Translations under genes and position numbers: made by a program | Part shown: in pieces, positions 1 through 6,539 of the stretch | How positions within the stretch are numbered: the first letter of the stretch is position 1 | Layout of the letters: every line of letters starts with the position of its first letter | Assembly: GCA_946480555.1 (NCBI GenBank) | Contig: CAMLLE010000068.1 | Coordinates: 1 to 10,047 of the forward strand | DNA: 10,047 nt | Reading direction: 5' to 3' | DNA from: an uncultured Verrucomicrobia subdivision 3 bacterium | Lineage (GTDB): Bacteria > Verrucomicrobiota > Verrucomicrobiae > Limisphaerales > CAMLLE01 | The notes under the pieces: model-generated | The model's database searches: none | Seen by the model: the letters and a program-made list of their open reading frames with translations, nothing else | What the model was told of the DNA's origin: nothing

Positions 1-627
1 CTTGCACGGTCTTCTGCCAGCATGCGGAAGCTTGAGCGGGAGCTGCAGGGCGCTGGTTATGTGGTTGTCAATTGGACCTACCCTTCCCGCACCGCCGACA
101 TCAAAACGCTGACTTCAATCGCAATCGGTGAAGTCCTTGCCCGGCCGGAGGTCAAATCCTGCGATCAAATACATTTCGTCACGCATTCGCTCGGCGGGTT
201 GCTAGTTCGCGTCCACGTTGAAACGCATCCAGTGCCGAAGCTTGGCCGCGTCGTTATGCTGGCGCCGCCGAACCAGGGAAGCGAGGTCGTGGATCGTTTG
301 AAAGGCTGGCGTTTGTTCAATTGGATCAACGGTCCCGCGGGGGGCGAACTGGGAACCGATGTGAACTCGATCCCGAATCGTTTGGGGCCGGTGACGTTCG
401 AACTCGGAGTGATTGCTGGGAAGCGTTCGATTAACTGGATCAACAGTTTGATGATTCCGGGGCCCGACGATGGGAAAGTTTCCGTTGAACGAACAAAAGT
501 CTGCGGGATGAAGGAACACCTCGTTCTGCCTGTGACTCATCCCATGATCATGAAACGCTCGTTGGTAATTTCTGCAACCGCTCGCTTCCTGAAGACAGGC
601 AGTTTTCAAGCGCCTCACCCAGATTGA
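1..627 (+). CDS. Alpha/beta hydrolase, lipase-like (5' end outside window)
   Basis: The reading frame is open from the first base. The first visible residues, LARSSASMRKL, look like the continuation of the 'HGLxRSxxSM' oxyanion-hole segment that opens many small lipase-like hydrolases, so the ATG at 22 is probably internal and the true start lies upstream. The nucleophile elbow reads THSLGG (Ser codon at 187-189). A later GPDDGKVSVERTK stretch offers the acid residue, and VTHPMIM supplies the catalytic His (538-540), giving a complete Ser-Asp-His triad in the usual order. The segment APPNQGSEVVDRL after the elbow is typical of triacylglycerol lipase/PGAP1-like hydrolases. The substrate cannot be read from the sequence; an ester of a lipid or small molecule is likely. 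The stop lies 6 nt before tag, so the two may be co-transcribed. No membrane segment is visible in the fragment. Confidence 0.87.
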   Translation, partial: LARSSASMRKLERELQGAGYVVVNWTYPSRTADIKTLTSIAIGEVLARPEVKSCDQIHFVTHSLGGLLVRVHVETHPVPKLGRVVMLAPPNQGSEVVDRLKGWRLFNWINGPAGGELGTDVNSIPNRLGPVTFELGVIAGKRSINWINSLMIPGPDDGKVSVERTKVCGMKEHLVLPVTHPMIMKRSLVISATARFLKTGSFQAPHPD

Positions 628-633
628 AATGAC

Positions 634-1194
634 ATGAACCGCTGCAGTTGGGCCCAAGGTGATCTTTACATTGCTTACCACGACACGGAATGGGGCGTGC
701 CTGTTCATGGCGATCAGCGGCTGTTTGAAATGCTGATCCTCGAAGGCGCGCAAGCTGGCTTGAGCTGGATCACGATTCTCAAGAAGCGCGAAAACTATCG
801 CCGGGCGTTTGACAACTTCGACGCCGTCAAGATCGCGAAATACACCCCGGCAAAGGTCGCAAAGCTGATGGCTGATCCGGGAATTGTCCGGAACCGGCTG
901 AAGATTGAATCCACGATCCGGAATGCCCGAGCCTTCCTCGCCGTGCAGAAGGAGATCGGCAGTTTCGACGCCTACATCTGGAAGTTCGTTGGCGGGATTC
1001 CGATCCAGAATGGAAGAAGATCGTTGAAGGAGATTCCTGCGCGCTCCGCAGAGTCGGATGCCATGAGCAAAGACCTGTTGAAGCGCGGCTTCAAGTTTGT
1101 GGGGTCCACGATTTGTTATGCGTTCATGCAAGCGGTGGGAATGGTCAATGACCACACCGTCGATTGCTTCCGACACGCGAAGTTGCGTCGTTGA
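634..1194 (+). CDS. tag: DNA-3-methyladenine glycosylase I
   Basis: Base-excision repair enzyme that removes 3-methyladenine from alkylated DNA, leaving an abasic site; cytosolic. The 186-residue length fits the family. The N-terminus MNRCSWA, the YHDTEWGVP segment and the LILEGAQAGLSW helix are hallmark Tag sequences. The four ligands of the structural zinc site are all present: Cys4, His16, and the C-terminal His174 and Cys178 in HTVDCF. Glu37 in LILEG matches the base-recognition glutamate known from the E. coli enzyme (Glu38). The family name rests on this clear residue-by-residue match. The ATG start is fixed by the need for Cys4. It follows the hydrolase stop by 6 nt, without a strong ribosome site. 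Nothing suggests damage-inducible control, and no ada or alkA gene is visible nearby. Confidence 0.97.
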   Translation: MNRCSWAQGDLYIAYHDTEWGVPVHGDQRLFEMLILEGAQAGLSWITILKKRENYRRAFDNFDAVKIAKYTPAKVAKLMADPGIVRNRLKIESTIRNARAFLAVQKEIGSFDAYIWKFVGGIPIQNGRRSLKEIPARSAESDAMSKDLLKRGFKFVGSTICYAFMQAVGMVNDHTVDCFRHAKLRR

Positions 1195-1250
1195 ATTCGC
1201 TGGGAAATTGGGATGGCGGTGATCGCGGGCGCACGCCGGTTCGAATGAAA

Positions 1251-1292
1251 TTGGAACCTGAAGATCGCGTTGGTGGGATCCCAAGGTTCCAA
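1251..1292. repeat. Perfect 9-bp inverted repeat with nested palindrome
   Basis: TTGGAACCT at 1251-1259 pairs perfectly with AGGTTCCAA at 1284-1292. The 24-nt loop holds a second palindrome, TGGGATCCCA, at 1274-1283. It lies in the 164-nt gap between tag and the DUF3592 gene and could be a terminator hairpin without a T-run, an operator or a repeat remnant. The rest of the gap shows no convincing gene or promoter. Confidence 0.5.
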
Positions 1293-1409
1293 GTTCGCAC
1301 ATGTGGGTTCCCAAATGCCGCTTGTCTTCTCCCAGCAGCTTTCGCATAACGGGCCGCAATGGGTGTTTCCTTCAAGTCCGGCAGACGGCGCGCGGGTTCG
1401 GATCGGCCC

Positions 1410-2537
1410 ATGAGCCGGCGCGGCTTGGTGTTCTTCTTTTCGATCTTTGCGCTGGCCGGCGTGCTGGCGCTCGTATTCACCACCATTCGCCCGTTGCTCC
1501 GGGTTTATCAGGCGAAGCAATGGCCACAGGTGGAATGCGTGATTCTCTCCAGCGAAGTGCGGCATCACACGGACAGCGATGGCACCACCTACAGCCCGCA
1601 TATTGTCTATCGCTACCAATTCAACGGCAGCTCGCACGAGGCGGAGCGATACGATTTTCTGGGTGGTTCTTCGAGCGGCTACGATGGGAAACGGGAGATC
1701 GTTGAGCGTTATCCACGCGGGTCATTGCGGAAGTGTTTTGTAAATCCAGAAAATCCGCACGAAGCGGTGTTGCATCGTGGCGTTCCGGGAATCATCTGGG
1801 TTCTGGCTCCGTTTTCGCTGTTGTTTCTGGGCATTGGACTCGGTGGCATGTGGGCCGTGGGAGTGAAAGGTTACCGGGCCAACGCGCGCGGCGAATGGAT
1901 CAAACCGGGTGAATCCCAGCCTTTGGCCGAACAGCCGGAGCTGGTTCTGAAACCAAGATATTCTCCGCTGACCAAACTGATGGGGGCCCTGTTCGTGATG
2001 GCCTTCTGGAACGGGATCGTGTCGGTGTTTGTTGTGGACGCCGTGAAAGGCTGGCAGCGCGGCCATCCGGATTATTTTCTGACGCTGTTCATGGTGCCGT
2101 TTGTCGTGATCGGTTTGGGATTCGTTGCCTTGTGCTTCTATTGTCTTCTGTCGCTGTGGAATCCGGTGCCGACGGTGAAGCTCCGCCCTGCGGCGGTGCG
2201 GCTTGGCGGCTCCGTCCACGTCGAATGGAATGTGGCCGGACGCGCGCACCTGATCCAGCGATTGACCGTGAATTTGCTGGGGCGGGAGGAAGCCGCGTAT
2301 CGCAGCGGCAAGGACCGGACCACAGATCGAAACCTCTTCGCTCGCGTTGAATTGGTGAGCACCACCGCCGCGCCGGAAATTCAGAACGGCACCGTGCTGG
2401 TCGATATGCCCGTCAATCTCATGCACTCCTTTGAAAGCGATCACACCCGGATCGTGTGGACGGTTCAAGTGCATGGCGAAATCGAAAAGTGGCCCGACGT
2501 GAACGAGGAATTTCCCCTGACCGTTCTCCCGGCCTAA
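1410..2537 (+). CDS. DUF3592-domain membrane protein
   Basis: Function unknown. Using the ATG at 1410 the protein has 375 residues. A first hydrophobic helix (about residues 6-24) is followed by a soluble segment with the DUF3592 pattern: WPQVECVILSSEV, then YSPHIVYRYQFNG and a 'YPRGSLRKCFVNPENPHEAVL' type ending, which in this family precedes a second helix (about 127-150). Two more helices follow (about 191-209 and 222-250). The last 120 residues are soluble and beta-rich (PTVKLRPAAVRLGGSVHVEWNV) and resemble an arrestin-like sandwich. An in-frame ATG at 1359 would add 17 Arg-rich residues; I prefer 1410 because it places a short basic segment (MSRR) directly before the first helix. Neither start has a clear ribosome site. 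The next gene starts 12 nt downstream and may be its partner. DUF3592 assignment is from remembered family pattern. Confidence 0.8.
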   Translation: MSRRGLVFFFSIFALAGVLALVFTTIRPLLRVYQAKQWPQVECVILSSEVRHHTDSDGTTYSPHIVYRYQFNGSSHEAERYDFLGGSSSGYDGKREIVERYPRGSLRKCFVNPENPHEAVLHRGVPGIIWVLAPFSLLFLGIGLGGMWAVGVKGYRANARGEWIKPGESQPLAEQPELVLKPRYSPLTKLMGALFVMAFWNGIVSVFVVDAVKGWQRGHPDYFLTLFMVPFVVIGLGFVALCFYCLLSLWNPVPTVKLRPAAVRLGGSVHVEWNVAGRAHLIQRLTVNLLGREEAAYRSGKDRTTDRNLFARVELVSTTAAPEIQNGTVLVDMPVNLMHSFESDHTRIVWTVQVHGEIEKWPDVNEEFPLTVLPA

Positions 2538-2549
2538 CCCTGTCATTGC

Positions 2550-2960
2550 ATGAATCGCCTCGACATTGATCTCGATGATAACCGCACCGCGTTTGAACCG
2601 GGCGAAGTCTTGAAGGGCCGCGTTGTCTGGAGCCTCGATCGTGTGCCGGAGGCCATCACCGTTTCGTTGTTCTGGTCAACGGGAGGAAAGGCCATCAGCG
2701 ATGAGCGCGAGGTTCAGCATTGTTCCTTGCCGGCAACTGGCGGCCGCGGGGAGCAACCGTTTGATTTGCGGCTGCCGACGGAACCTTACAGCTTCAACGG
2801 CACCATCACCTCGCTTGCCTGGACGATTCGAGCCATCGCGTCTCCGCCGGAGATGGTTGCATCCCGGGAGATCGTCATTGCGCCGGGCGCGGCGCTGCTG
2901 CACCTCGGCAAAGTGCCGGAAGATAAACGCACGAAATCGTGGGTCCGGTTCGGCGGCTGA
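2550..2960 (+). CDS. Hypothetical small protein, possible arrestin-like beta-sandwich
   Basis: 136 residues with no signal peptide or membrane helix. The opening, LDIDLDDNRTAFEPGEVLKGRVVW, reads like the first strands of an arrestin/Spo0M-like sandwich, where 'xxPGExLxGxVxW' is a common pattern. The segment PYSFNGTITSLAWTIRA near residue 90 fits the 'PYSFxGxLxxxxWxIxA' edge strand seen in such proteins. The resemblance is by eye, so the fold is an inference and no function is proposed. It follows the DUF3592 gene by 12 nt on the same strand. That neighbour's C-terminal domain has a similar strand plan (GSVHVEWNV, RIVWTVQVHGEI), so the two may be related domains of one complex or pathway. The ATG at 2550 is the first in frame and lacks a clear ribosome site. 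Confidence 0.72.
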   Translation: MNRLDIDLDDNRTAFEPGEVLKGRVVWSLDRVPEAITVSLFWSTGGKAISDEREVQHCSLPATGGRGEQPFDLRLPTEPYSFNGTITSLAWTIRAIASPPEMVASREIVIAPGAALLHLGKVPEDKRTKSWVRFGG

Positions 2961-2972
2961 ACTGCGGAGCCC

Positions 2973-3035
2973 CCAGGGGAACGAGGTATGTGAAACCCCA
3001 ATCCTGCGTAATTCAATTTTCCGGTCTTCCCCTGG
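2973..3035. terminator. Inverted repeat between convergent genes, possible bidirectional terminator
   Basis: CCAGGGGAA at 2973-2981 is the exact reverse complement of TTCCCCTGG at 3027-3035, separated by 45 nt. It lies between the stop of the small beta-sandwich gene and the stop of the PilT-type gene, which converge here. The place suits a transcript end, but the loop is long and no T-run follows the stem on either strand, so it is not a canonical intrinsic terminator. Confidence 0.35.
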
Positions 3036-3042
3036 ATAAGCG

Positions 3043-4104
3043 TCAGGTGCGTTTCTGAATCATCCGGTCCGGATGCTTCGCGCGGCTCACTGCGGTGTCG
3101 TAGGTGATCAGGCATTTGCAGTAGAGGTCGTGAAGGCAATTGTCCATCAGCATCATGCCTTCCTTGCGGCCCGTCTGGATCAAATTCTCCATCTGGTGCA
3201 TCTGGTTTTCGCGAATGATGTTTCGCACGGCACCGGTCGCTACCAGCAATTCGTAGGCGAGAACCCGCCGTGTGCGGTCCGCCGCGGGCAGCAAATCCTG
3301 TGCGATGATTCCCTGCAACGCGTTCGCCATCTGCATCACGATCTGCCGCTGCGCATTGCCATCGAACACGCCCACGATCCGCTCCACCGCATGCGCGACG
3401 CTCGGAGAATGCATCGTGGCCAGAACCAAATGACCGGTTTCCGCCGCGGTCATCGCGGTCGAAATTGCCTCGGGATCGCGCATTTCGCCGACGACAATGA
3501 CGTCCGGATCCTGCCGCAGCACGTGGATGAGCGCGCGATTGAAGGAACGCACATCGGTCAGCACTTCCTGCTGCACCACGATGGCGCGCTTGTTCTGATG
3601 CACGAACTCAATCGGATCTTCGATGGTCACGATTTTGCAGCGGCGCTCGCTGTTGATGAGATCGACGAGGTAGTTGAGCGTGGTGGTTTTGCCGGCGCCG
3701 GTCGGGCCGGTGATCAACACCAGGCCGTTGGGGCGCCGCGCGAGGTCATCAAGCTTTTCGGGAAGCCCAAGTTCCTCGCGCGTCGCGACGGTTTCCCCAC
3801 AAAAACGAAAGCTGAGTTCCGGATGGCCGTTGCGCCGGTAAAACGTGACCCGCACACGGCCGGCTGTGGGATGCATGAGCGAAATGCAGAGTTCCCATTC
3901 CTGCTCGAATTTGCGCTTCTGCTGCTCGTTCAACAGGCTTTCGGCCATGCGCGTGAGTTCTTCCTCGGTCAGCGCGTCTTCGTCGGCGAGGATGATTTCG
4001 CCATTCACTCTGAATGCCGCGGGAACGCCGGCCACGAGATGCAGGTCGGAGCCGTCGAATTCCTTCGCCGCATTCAGCAATCGATCGAGTTGGGGATCAG
4101 TCAT
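3043..4104 (-). CDS. pilT: PilT-type twitching motility ATPase
   Basis: Hexameric secretion-type ATPase that powers type IV pilus retraction at the inner membrane base. With the ATG at 4104 it has 353 residues, normal for PilT. The N-terminal domain shows GSDLHLVAGVPAAFRVNGEI. The Walker A is GPTGAGKT (133-140), the Asp box TIEDPIEF (160-167), the Walker B DPDVIVVGEMRD (199-210), and the His box GHLVLATMHSPS (224-235). AVRNIIRE (292-299) corresponds to the AIRNLIRE motif that PilT proteins need for retraction, which favours PilT over PilB; PilU is an alternative. An in-frame ATG at 4155 would add 17 residues, but these are encoded by the intergenic palindromic repeat (MLDVRCSRH...), so I reject it. 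No other pilus gene is visible, so this is an isolated pilT as far as the window shows. Confidence 0.93.
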   Translation of the reverse strand: MTDPQLDRLLNAAKEFDGSDLHLVAGVPAAFRVNGEIILADEDALTEEELTRMAESLLNEQQKRKFEQEWELCISLMHPTAGRVRVTFYRRNGHPELSFRFCGETVATREELGLPEKLDDLARRPNGLVLITGPTGAGKTTTLNYLVDLINSERRCKIVTIEDPIEFVHQNKRAIVVQQEVLTDVRSFNRALIHVLRQDPDVIVVGEMRDPEAISTAMTAAETGHLVLATMHSPSVAHAVERIVGVFDGNAQRQIVMQMANALQGIIAQDLLPAADRTRRVLAYELLVATGAVRNIIRENQMHQMENLIQTGRKEGMMLMDNCLHDLYCKCLITYDTAVSRAKHPDRMIQKRT

Positions 4105-4136
4105 GGTGAAATGATGGGAATTTGGGCAGTGGCGAG

Positions 4137-4231
4137 AACATCGAACATCCAGCATGGAACAACCAACATCCGCTGCGTTCCTGCAGTGACCCGCATTGGT
4201 TGTTCGACGTGGGATGTTGGGTGTTGGGTGT
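4137..4231. repeat. Intergenic palindromic repeat, copy 1
   Basis: Two arms rich in the GATGTTGG/CCAACATC theme face each other around a loop of about 25 nt (4171-4195). The left arm is about 4137-4170 and the right arm about 4196-4231. The arms pair imperfectly, including GAACAACCAA against TTGGTTGTTC. The 14-mer CGAACATCCAGCAT (4142-4155) and CCAACATCC (4163-4171) recur with the same spacing in copy 2. The element fills most of the gap between the TPR gene stop (4240) and the pilT start (4104). Similar elements are frequent between genes in Verrucomicrobiota and relatives. Confidence 0.8.
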
Positions 4232-4239
4232 TTCTCATC

Positions 4240-5013
4240 TCATTTCCGTTGGTCCGACCACCAGCCGCGGAGGCGTGACCAGAGGCTGGGACTGCCGGAT
4301 CGGATCATTTCCAGATTCGCTTCGCGGCATTGAGGATTGAGTTGAATTGCCTGCGCGAACGAGGTTTGCGCAAGGCTGGTCAGATGGAGCGCCGCCTGAC
4401 AGCGGCCCAGTTCCAGCCAGACGAGGAAATGGCCGGCATTCAATTCCACTGCCCGTTGAAACTGTTTCAATGCCAGGGCGAACTGCTGGTAACAGAAGCG
4501 AATCCGGCCCGCAAGCCACGCCACGAACCAATCCTGCGGCGCGAGCATCACGGCTTTTTCAAAGCAGTAATCCGCTCGTTGCTCCTTGCGCGCGAGCAGG
4601 ACGTCGCCGCGCGCGAGCCAAATGTAGGGCGTGTCGCCGCGCTCTTCGATCGACGCGTCCGAAAAAGCAATCGCGCCGTGCAGATCACCGCTGCGGGCCA
4701 ATGCCACCGCCTTGGCAGCGAGCAGTTCCGGCTCATTGGGAAAGCGTTCCAGCGCTTTGTCCGCCCACAACTTCGCTTCGCGGAATTCGCCCAGTTCAAT
4801 CAGCATCCGCACCTGGCCGGTCCAGGCGGCGGCGTTCTGCGGATTGAACTCAAGCACCTTCGAGAAGTTCCGCAGCCCGACTTCGAAGTTGGCCGACTCA
4901 AACGCCGTGCGGGCTTCCGCCAGGTAGTGGGCCTCGCCTTTGACGAGTTCGCGCTGCTGGCCGGGTTGCTCTTCCGACTCTCCTCCGAGTTCCAGATTGA
5001 TGAATCGACTCAT
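4240..5013 (-). CDS. Tetratricopeptide-repeat protein
   Basis: 257 residues from the ATG at 5013. The N-terminus (MSRFINLELGGESEEQPGQQ) is polar and unstructured. From about residue 28 to 229 there are roughly six consecutive 34-residue helix pairs with TPR signatures: FEVGLRNFSKVLEFNPQN, FREAKLWADKALERFPNEP, ADYCFEKAVMLAPQD, FALALKQFQRAVELNAGH and AQTSFAQAIQLNPQCR. No signal peptide or membrane helix is seen, though the Trp/Arg-rich tail LWSRLRGWWSDQRK could touch a membrane or partner. TPR arrays bind proteins, so a scaffold role is likely. The start overlaps the stop of the preceding S26-like gene as ATGA, implying coupled translation and a functional link. The longer frame to 5160 is rejected because it runs through that neighbour. 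The specific partner cannot be told from sequence. Confidence 0.88.
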   Translation of the reverse strand: MSRFINLELGGESEEQPGQQRELVKGEAHYLAEARTAFESANFEVGLRNFSKVLEFNPQNAAAWTGQVRMLIELGEFREAKLWADKALERFPNEPELLAAKAVALARSGDLHGAIAFSDASIEERGDTPYIWLARGDVLLARKEQRADYCFEKAVMLAPQDWFVAWLAGRIRFCYQQFALALKQFQRAVELNAGHFLVWLELGRCQAALHLTSLAQTSFAQAIQLNPQCREANLEMIRSGSPSLWSRLRGWWSDQRK

Positions 5014-5897
5014 GGCAATTGTTTGCGCCAGAACCAGCGGTGATACGGTGTTCCCAGGACTTCCTCTTCCGGCACCGTTGCGGCTTCCAGCAGACGTGCG
5101 GCGACTACATTGAGATTGCCGCCCTGGCCACCTCTTACAACGTCCGGCCAGGCAAACCAATGCTTTTCCGGGATCACGTGCTCGCCGCCGAGTGGCATGT
5201 ATTCGCGGCGCGCCACGGAAACCCCGTTCACAAAAAACTGGTTGGTGGTGAATCTCAGCGTGTCACCCGGTGTGGCGAGGATCGGACTGTATCCAAGGCC
5301 CTCGCGGAGCACGATTCCATCGCTGGCCCCCGAAACGCGGTCGCCGATCTCAAAGAGAATCCATTGGCCGACGCGCAGTTCACTTCCAGATTTGAAGGGT
5401 TTCATTACGAGAACCCGGCCTTGCACTTCGACGGGCCAATACCAATGTGATTGCACGAGGCCAAGGATCGGCCGATAACCACCAAACCAGATGACGAACA
5501 GCACCAGCACGCACATGCACATCCGCATGGCGAACTCGTAATGGGTTTGCAGCGAGCGATTCAGCAGGAAGAAAACACTGGAAGCGTGAATGGCGATCAT
5601 CGTCCCGTATCCGGCGCGGCTGATCAGGTGACCGTACCACAGCACCAGGCTGATGAAGGCGCCCACGTAAACCGCGACGAAGACGCGGCTGAGGCTTCGC
5701 CGGCCGGAAACCCAAAGTGCGAATCCAGGAATCAGCACGCTCAGGATCAACTGCCCCCCATTGATGCCGGTCGGGCGGAAGATGGATTCCAGATGCAGAA
5801 CACCGCGCAGCCAGTACCAAGCGTACACGGGCCGGCGATACCACCGCGCGCGGGGCGGGTAGTAGGTCAGGTCTGAATCTGTTCCGGGGCGGGCCAA
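5010..5897 (-). CDS. Membrane protein with degenerate S26 signal-peptidase-like domain
   Basis: 295 residues. A Tyr/Arg/Trp-rich N-terminus is followed by about four hydrophobic helices (near 49-64, 71-90, 98-113 and 124-141), then a soluble domain from about 152 to 285. That domain carries ILATPGDTLRFTTNQFFVNGVSVARREYMPLG and VIPEKHWFAWPD, which match the 'GxPGDxxxxxxxxxxVNG' and 'VPxxxYFxxGD' segments of the S26 signal peptidase fold. The catalytic Ser box (SMxPT) is missing: where it should be, the sequence is FKSGSELRVGQWILF. The Lys box (KRVIGLPGD) is replaced by YSPILATPGD. I therefore infer a non-catalytic or altered S26 fold. The start appears to be TTG at 5897, 1 nt after the DUF2997 stop, with AGAAG a few bases upstream; no ATG exists before residue 100. 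Its stop overlaps the TPR start. Confidence 0.75.
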   Translation of the reverse strand: MARPGTDSDLTYYPPRARWYRRPVYAWYWLRGVLHLESIFRPTGINGGQLILSVLIPGFALWVSGRRSLSRVFVAVYVGAFISLVLWYGHLISRAGYGTMIAIHASSVFFLLNRSLQTHYEFAMRMCMCVLVLFVIWFGGYRPILGLVQSHWYWPVEVQGRVLVMKPFKSGSELRVGQWILFEIGDRVSGASDGIVLREGLGYSPILATPGDTLRFTTNQFFVNGVSVARREYMPLGGEHVIPEKHWFAWPDVVRGGQGGNLNVVAARLLEAATVPEEEVLGTPYHRWFWRKQLP

Positions 5898-5898
5898 A

Positions 5899-6099
5899 TC
5901 AATGCTTCTGCTCGATGTTGTAACGCACCTGCTCGTCCGGTTCGTAGAACTCGCTGGTCTCGCGCTGGGACCGGATTTCGCCGATCACCTGCTCGAGGAG
6001 TTTCATGGCTTCGAGACAACTTTTGCCTTTGTAGCCTTTGACATGCACTTCGACGCTGCCGTCAGGAGCGATTGTGATTTCGAATTCGCGTTGGGGCAT
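5899..6099 (-). CDS. DUF2997 family protein
   Basis: A 66-residue protein whose first 40 residues show the DUF2997 pattern almost unbroken: FEITIAPDGSVEVHVKGYKGKSCLEAMKLLEQVIG, that is a two-stranded 'I(T)I.PDG.V.V.V.G..G..C' hairpin followed by a helix with the conserved Cys. The tail, RSQRETSEFYEPDEQVRYNIEQKH, is polar. No biochemical role is established for the family. In cyanobacteria and several other phyla it is encoded beside Ycf35/DUF1257 proteins and Ycf46-like ATPases, and both kinds are present here within 3 kb on the same strand. The start follows the zinc-ribbon gene stop by 7 nt and the stop precedes the next gene by 1 nt, so it lies inside a tight operon. The identification is by remembered pattern and is fairly secure. 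Confidence 0.88.
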   Translation of the reverse strand: MPQREFEITIAPDGSVEVHVKGYKGKSCLEAMKLLEQVIGEIRSQRETSEFYEPDEQVRYNIEQKH

Positions 6100-6106
6100 A
6101 AAGTCT

Positions 6107-6526
6107 TCAGCTCAATTGGTGATTTCCACGCTGTGAACGTAATCTCGCCACGACTTCAGCGCTCGCGACGGCTGACCACGCTTCGACCGCGGGATCGAAC
6201 GAGGTATTGAAGAAGAAAACATCACCCTGGCTTCGCTTGAAGACCTCGGGTTGTTGAGCTTCACACATCTGCAGCAACAGCTCGGCGAAAACAGAGCGGC
6301 ATCGACAACAGGCATGGATAATCTCGGCGTGACCGGGCAACGGGTTGAACGCGGGCTTGCCGCAGAACGCGCACGGCTGTTCTCCACGCCGTGAAGCTTC
6401 CTGACGAATCGTGAATGGGCGAACGCACTCGGGACACAACCATACGTTCAGGATTTCCTGGCCGCCGGACTCGCGGATGAACTGAACCGTTGCTTCGCTT
6501 TCGCGGCATCGAATGCAAAGTCGCAT
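6107..6526 (-). CDS. Zinc-ribbon protein with McsA-like N-terminus
   Basis: 139 residues with four CxxC pairs: Cys4/Cys7, Cys31/Cys34, Cys52/Cys55 and Cys73/Cys76, enough for two four-cysteine zinc sites. The first 36 residues, CIRCRESEATVQFIRES...NVWLCPEC, match the N-terminal zinc finger of McsA and ClpE-type proteins ('CxxCxxxxATVHxTxxxxGxxxExxLCxxC'). In McsA that module serves the McsB arginine kinase/ClpC proteolysis system; here it is only a domain resemblance. The second pair set (PCAFCGKPAF ... HACCRCRSVF) looks like a separate treble-clef or ribbon. The C-terminal 55 residues have no motif I recognise. It starts 13 nt after the Ycf35-like stop with a weak GAGA ribosome site abutting that stop, and sits between Ycf35-like and DUF2997 genes. 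A role in partner or client binding near the AAA+ ATPase is an inference. Confidence 0.8.
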   Translation of the reverse strand: MRLCIRCRESEATVQFIRESGGQEILNVWLCPECVRPFTIRQEASRRGEQPCAFCGKPAFNPLPGHAEIIHACCRCRSVFAELLLQMCEAQQPEVFKRSQGDVFFFNTSFDPAVEAWSAVASAEVVARLRSQRGNHQLS

Positions 6527-6539
6527 AAAATCAATTCTC

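Noticed and set aside
202..1359. 385-residue minus-strand open frame across the hydrolase and tag
   Set aside because: It opposes two well-supported genes and has a His/Arg-rich composition with no motif.
4137..4231. Possible CRISPR or tandem repeat array
   Set aside because: The repeated GATGTTGG words are short, imperfect and arranged as facing arms of one palindrome, without regular spacers.
3073..4278. 401-residue open frame on the plus strand opposite pilT
   Set aside because: It is the antisense shadow of a clear PilT gene with all ATPase motifs. Its translation is His/Arg-rich low-order sequence with no recognisable domain, and it runs into the palindromic repeat.
5014..5160. 49-residue N-terminal extension of the TPR protein up to 5160
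   Set aside because: The extension lies wholly inside the S26-like gene in another frame, is Arg/Ser/Gly-rich, and the ATGA overlap at 5013 gives a better start.
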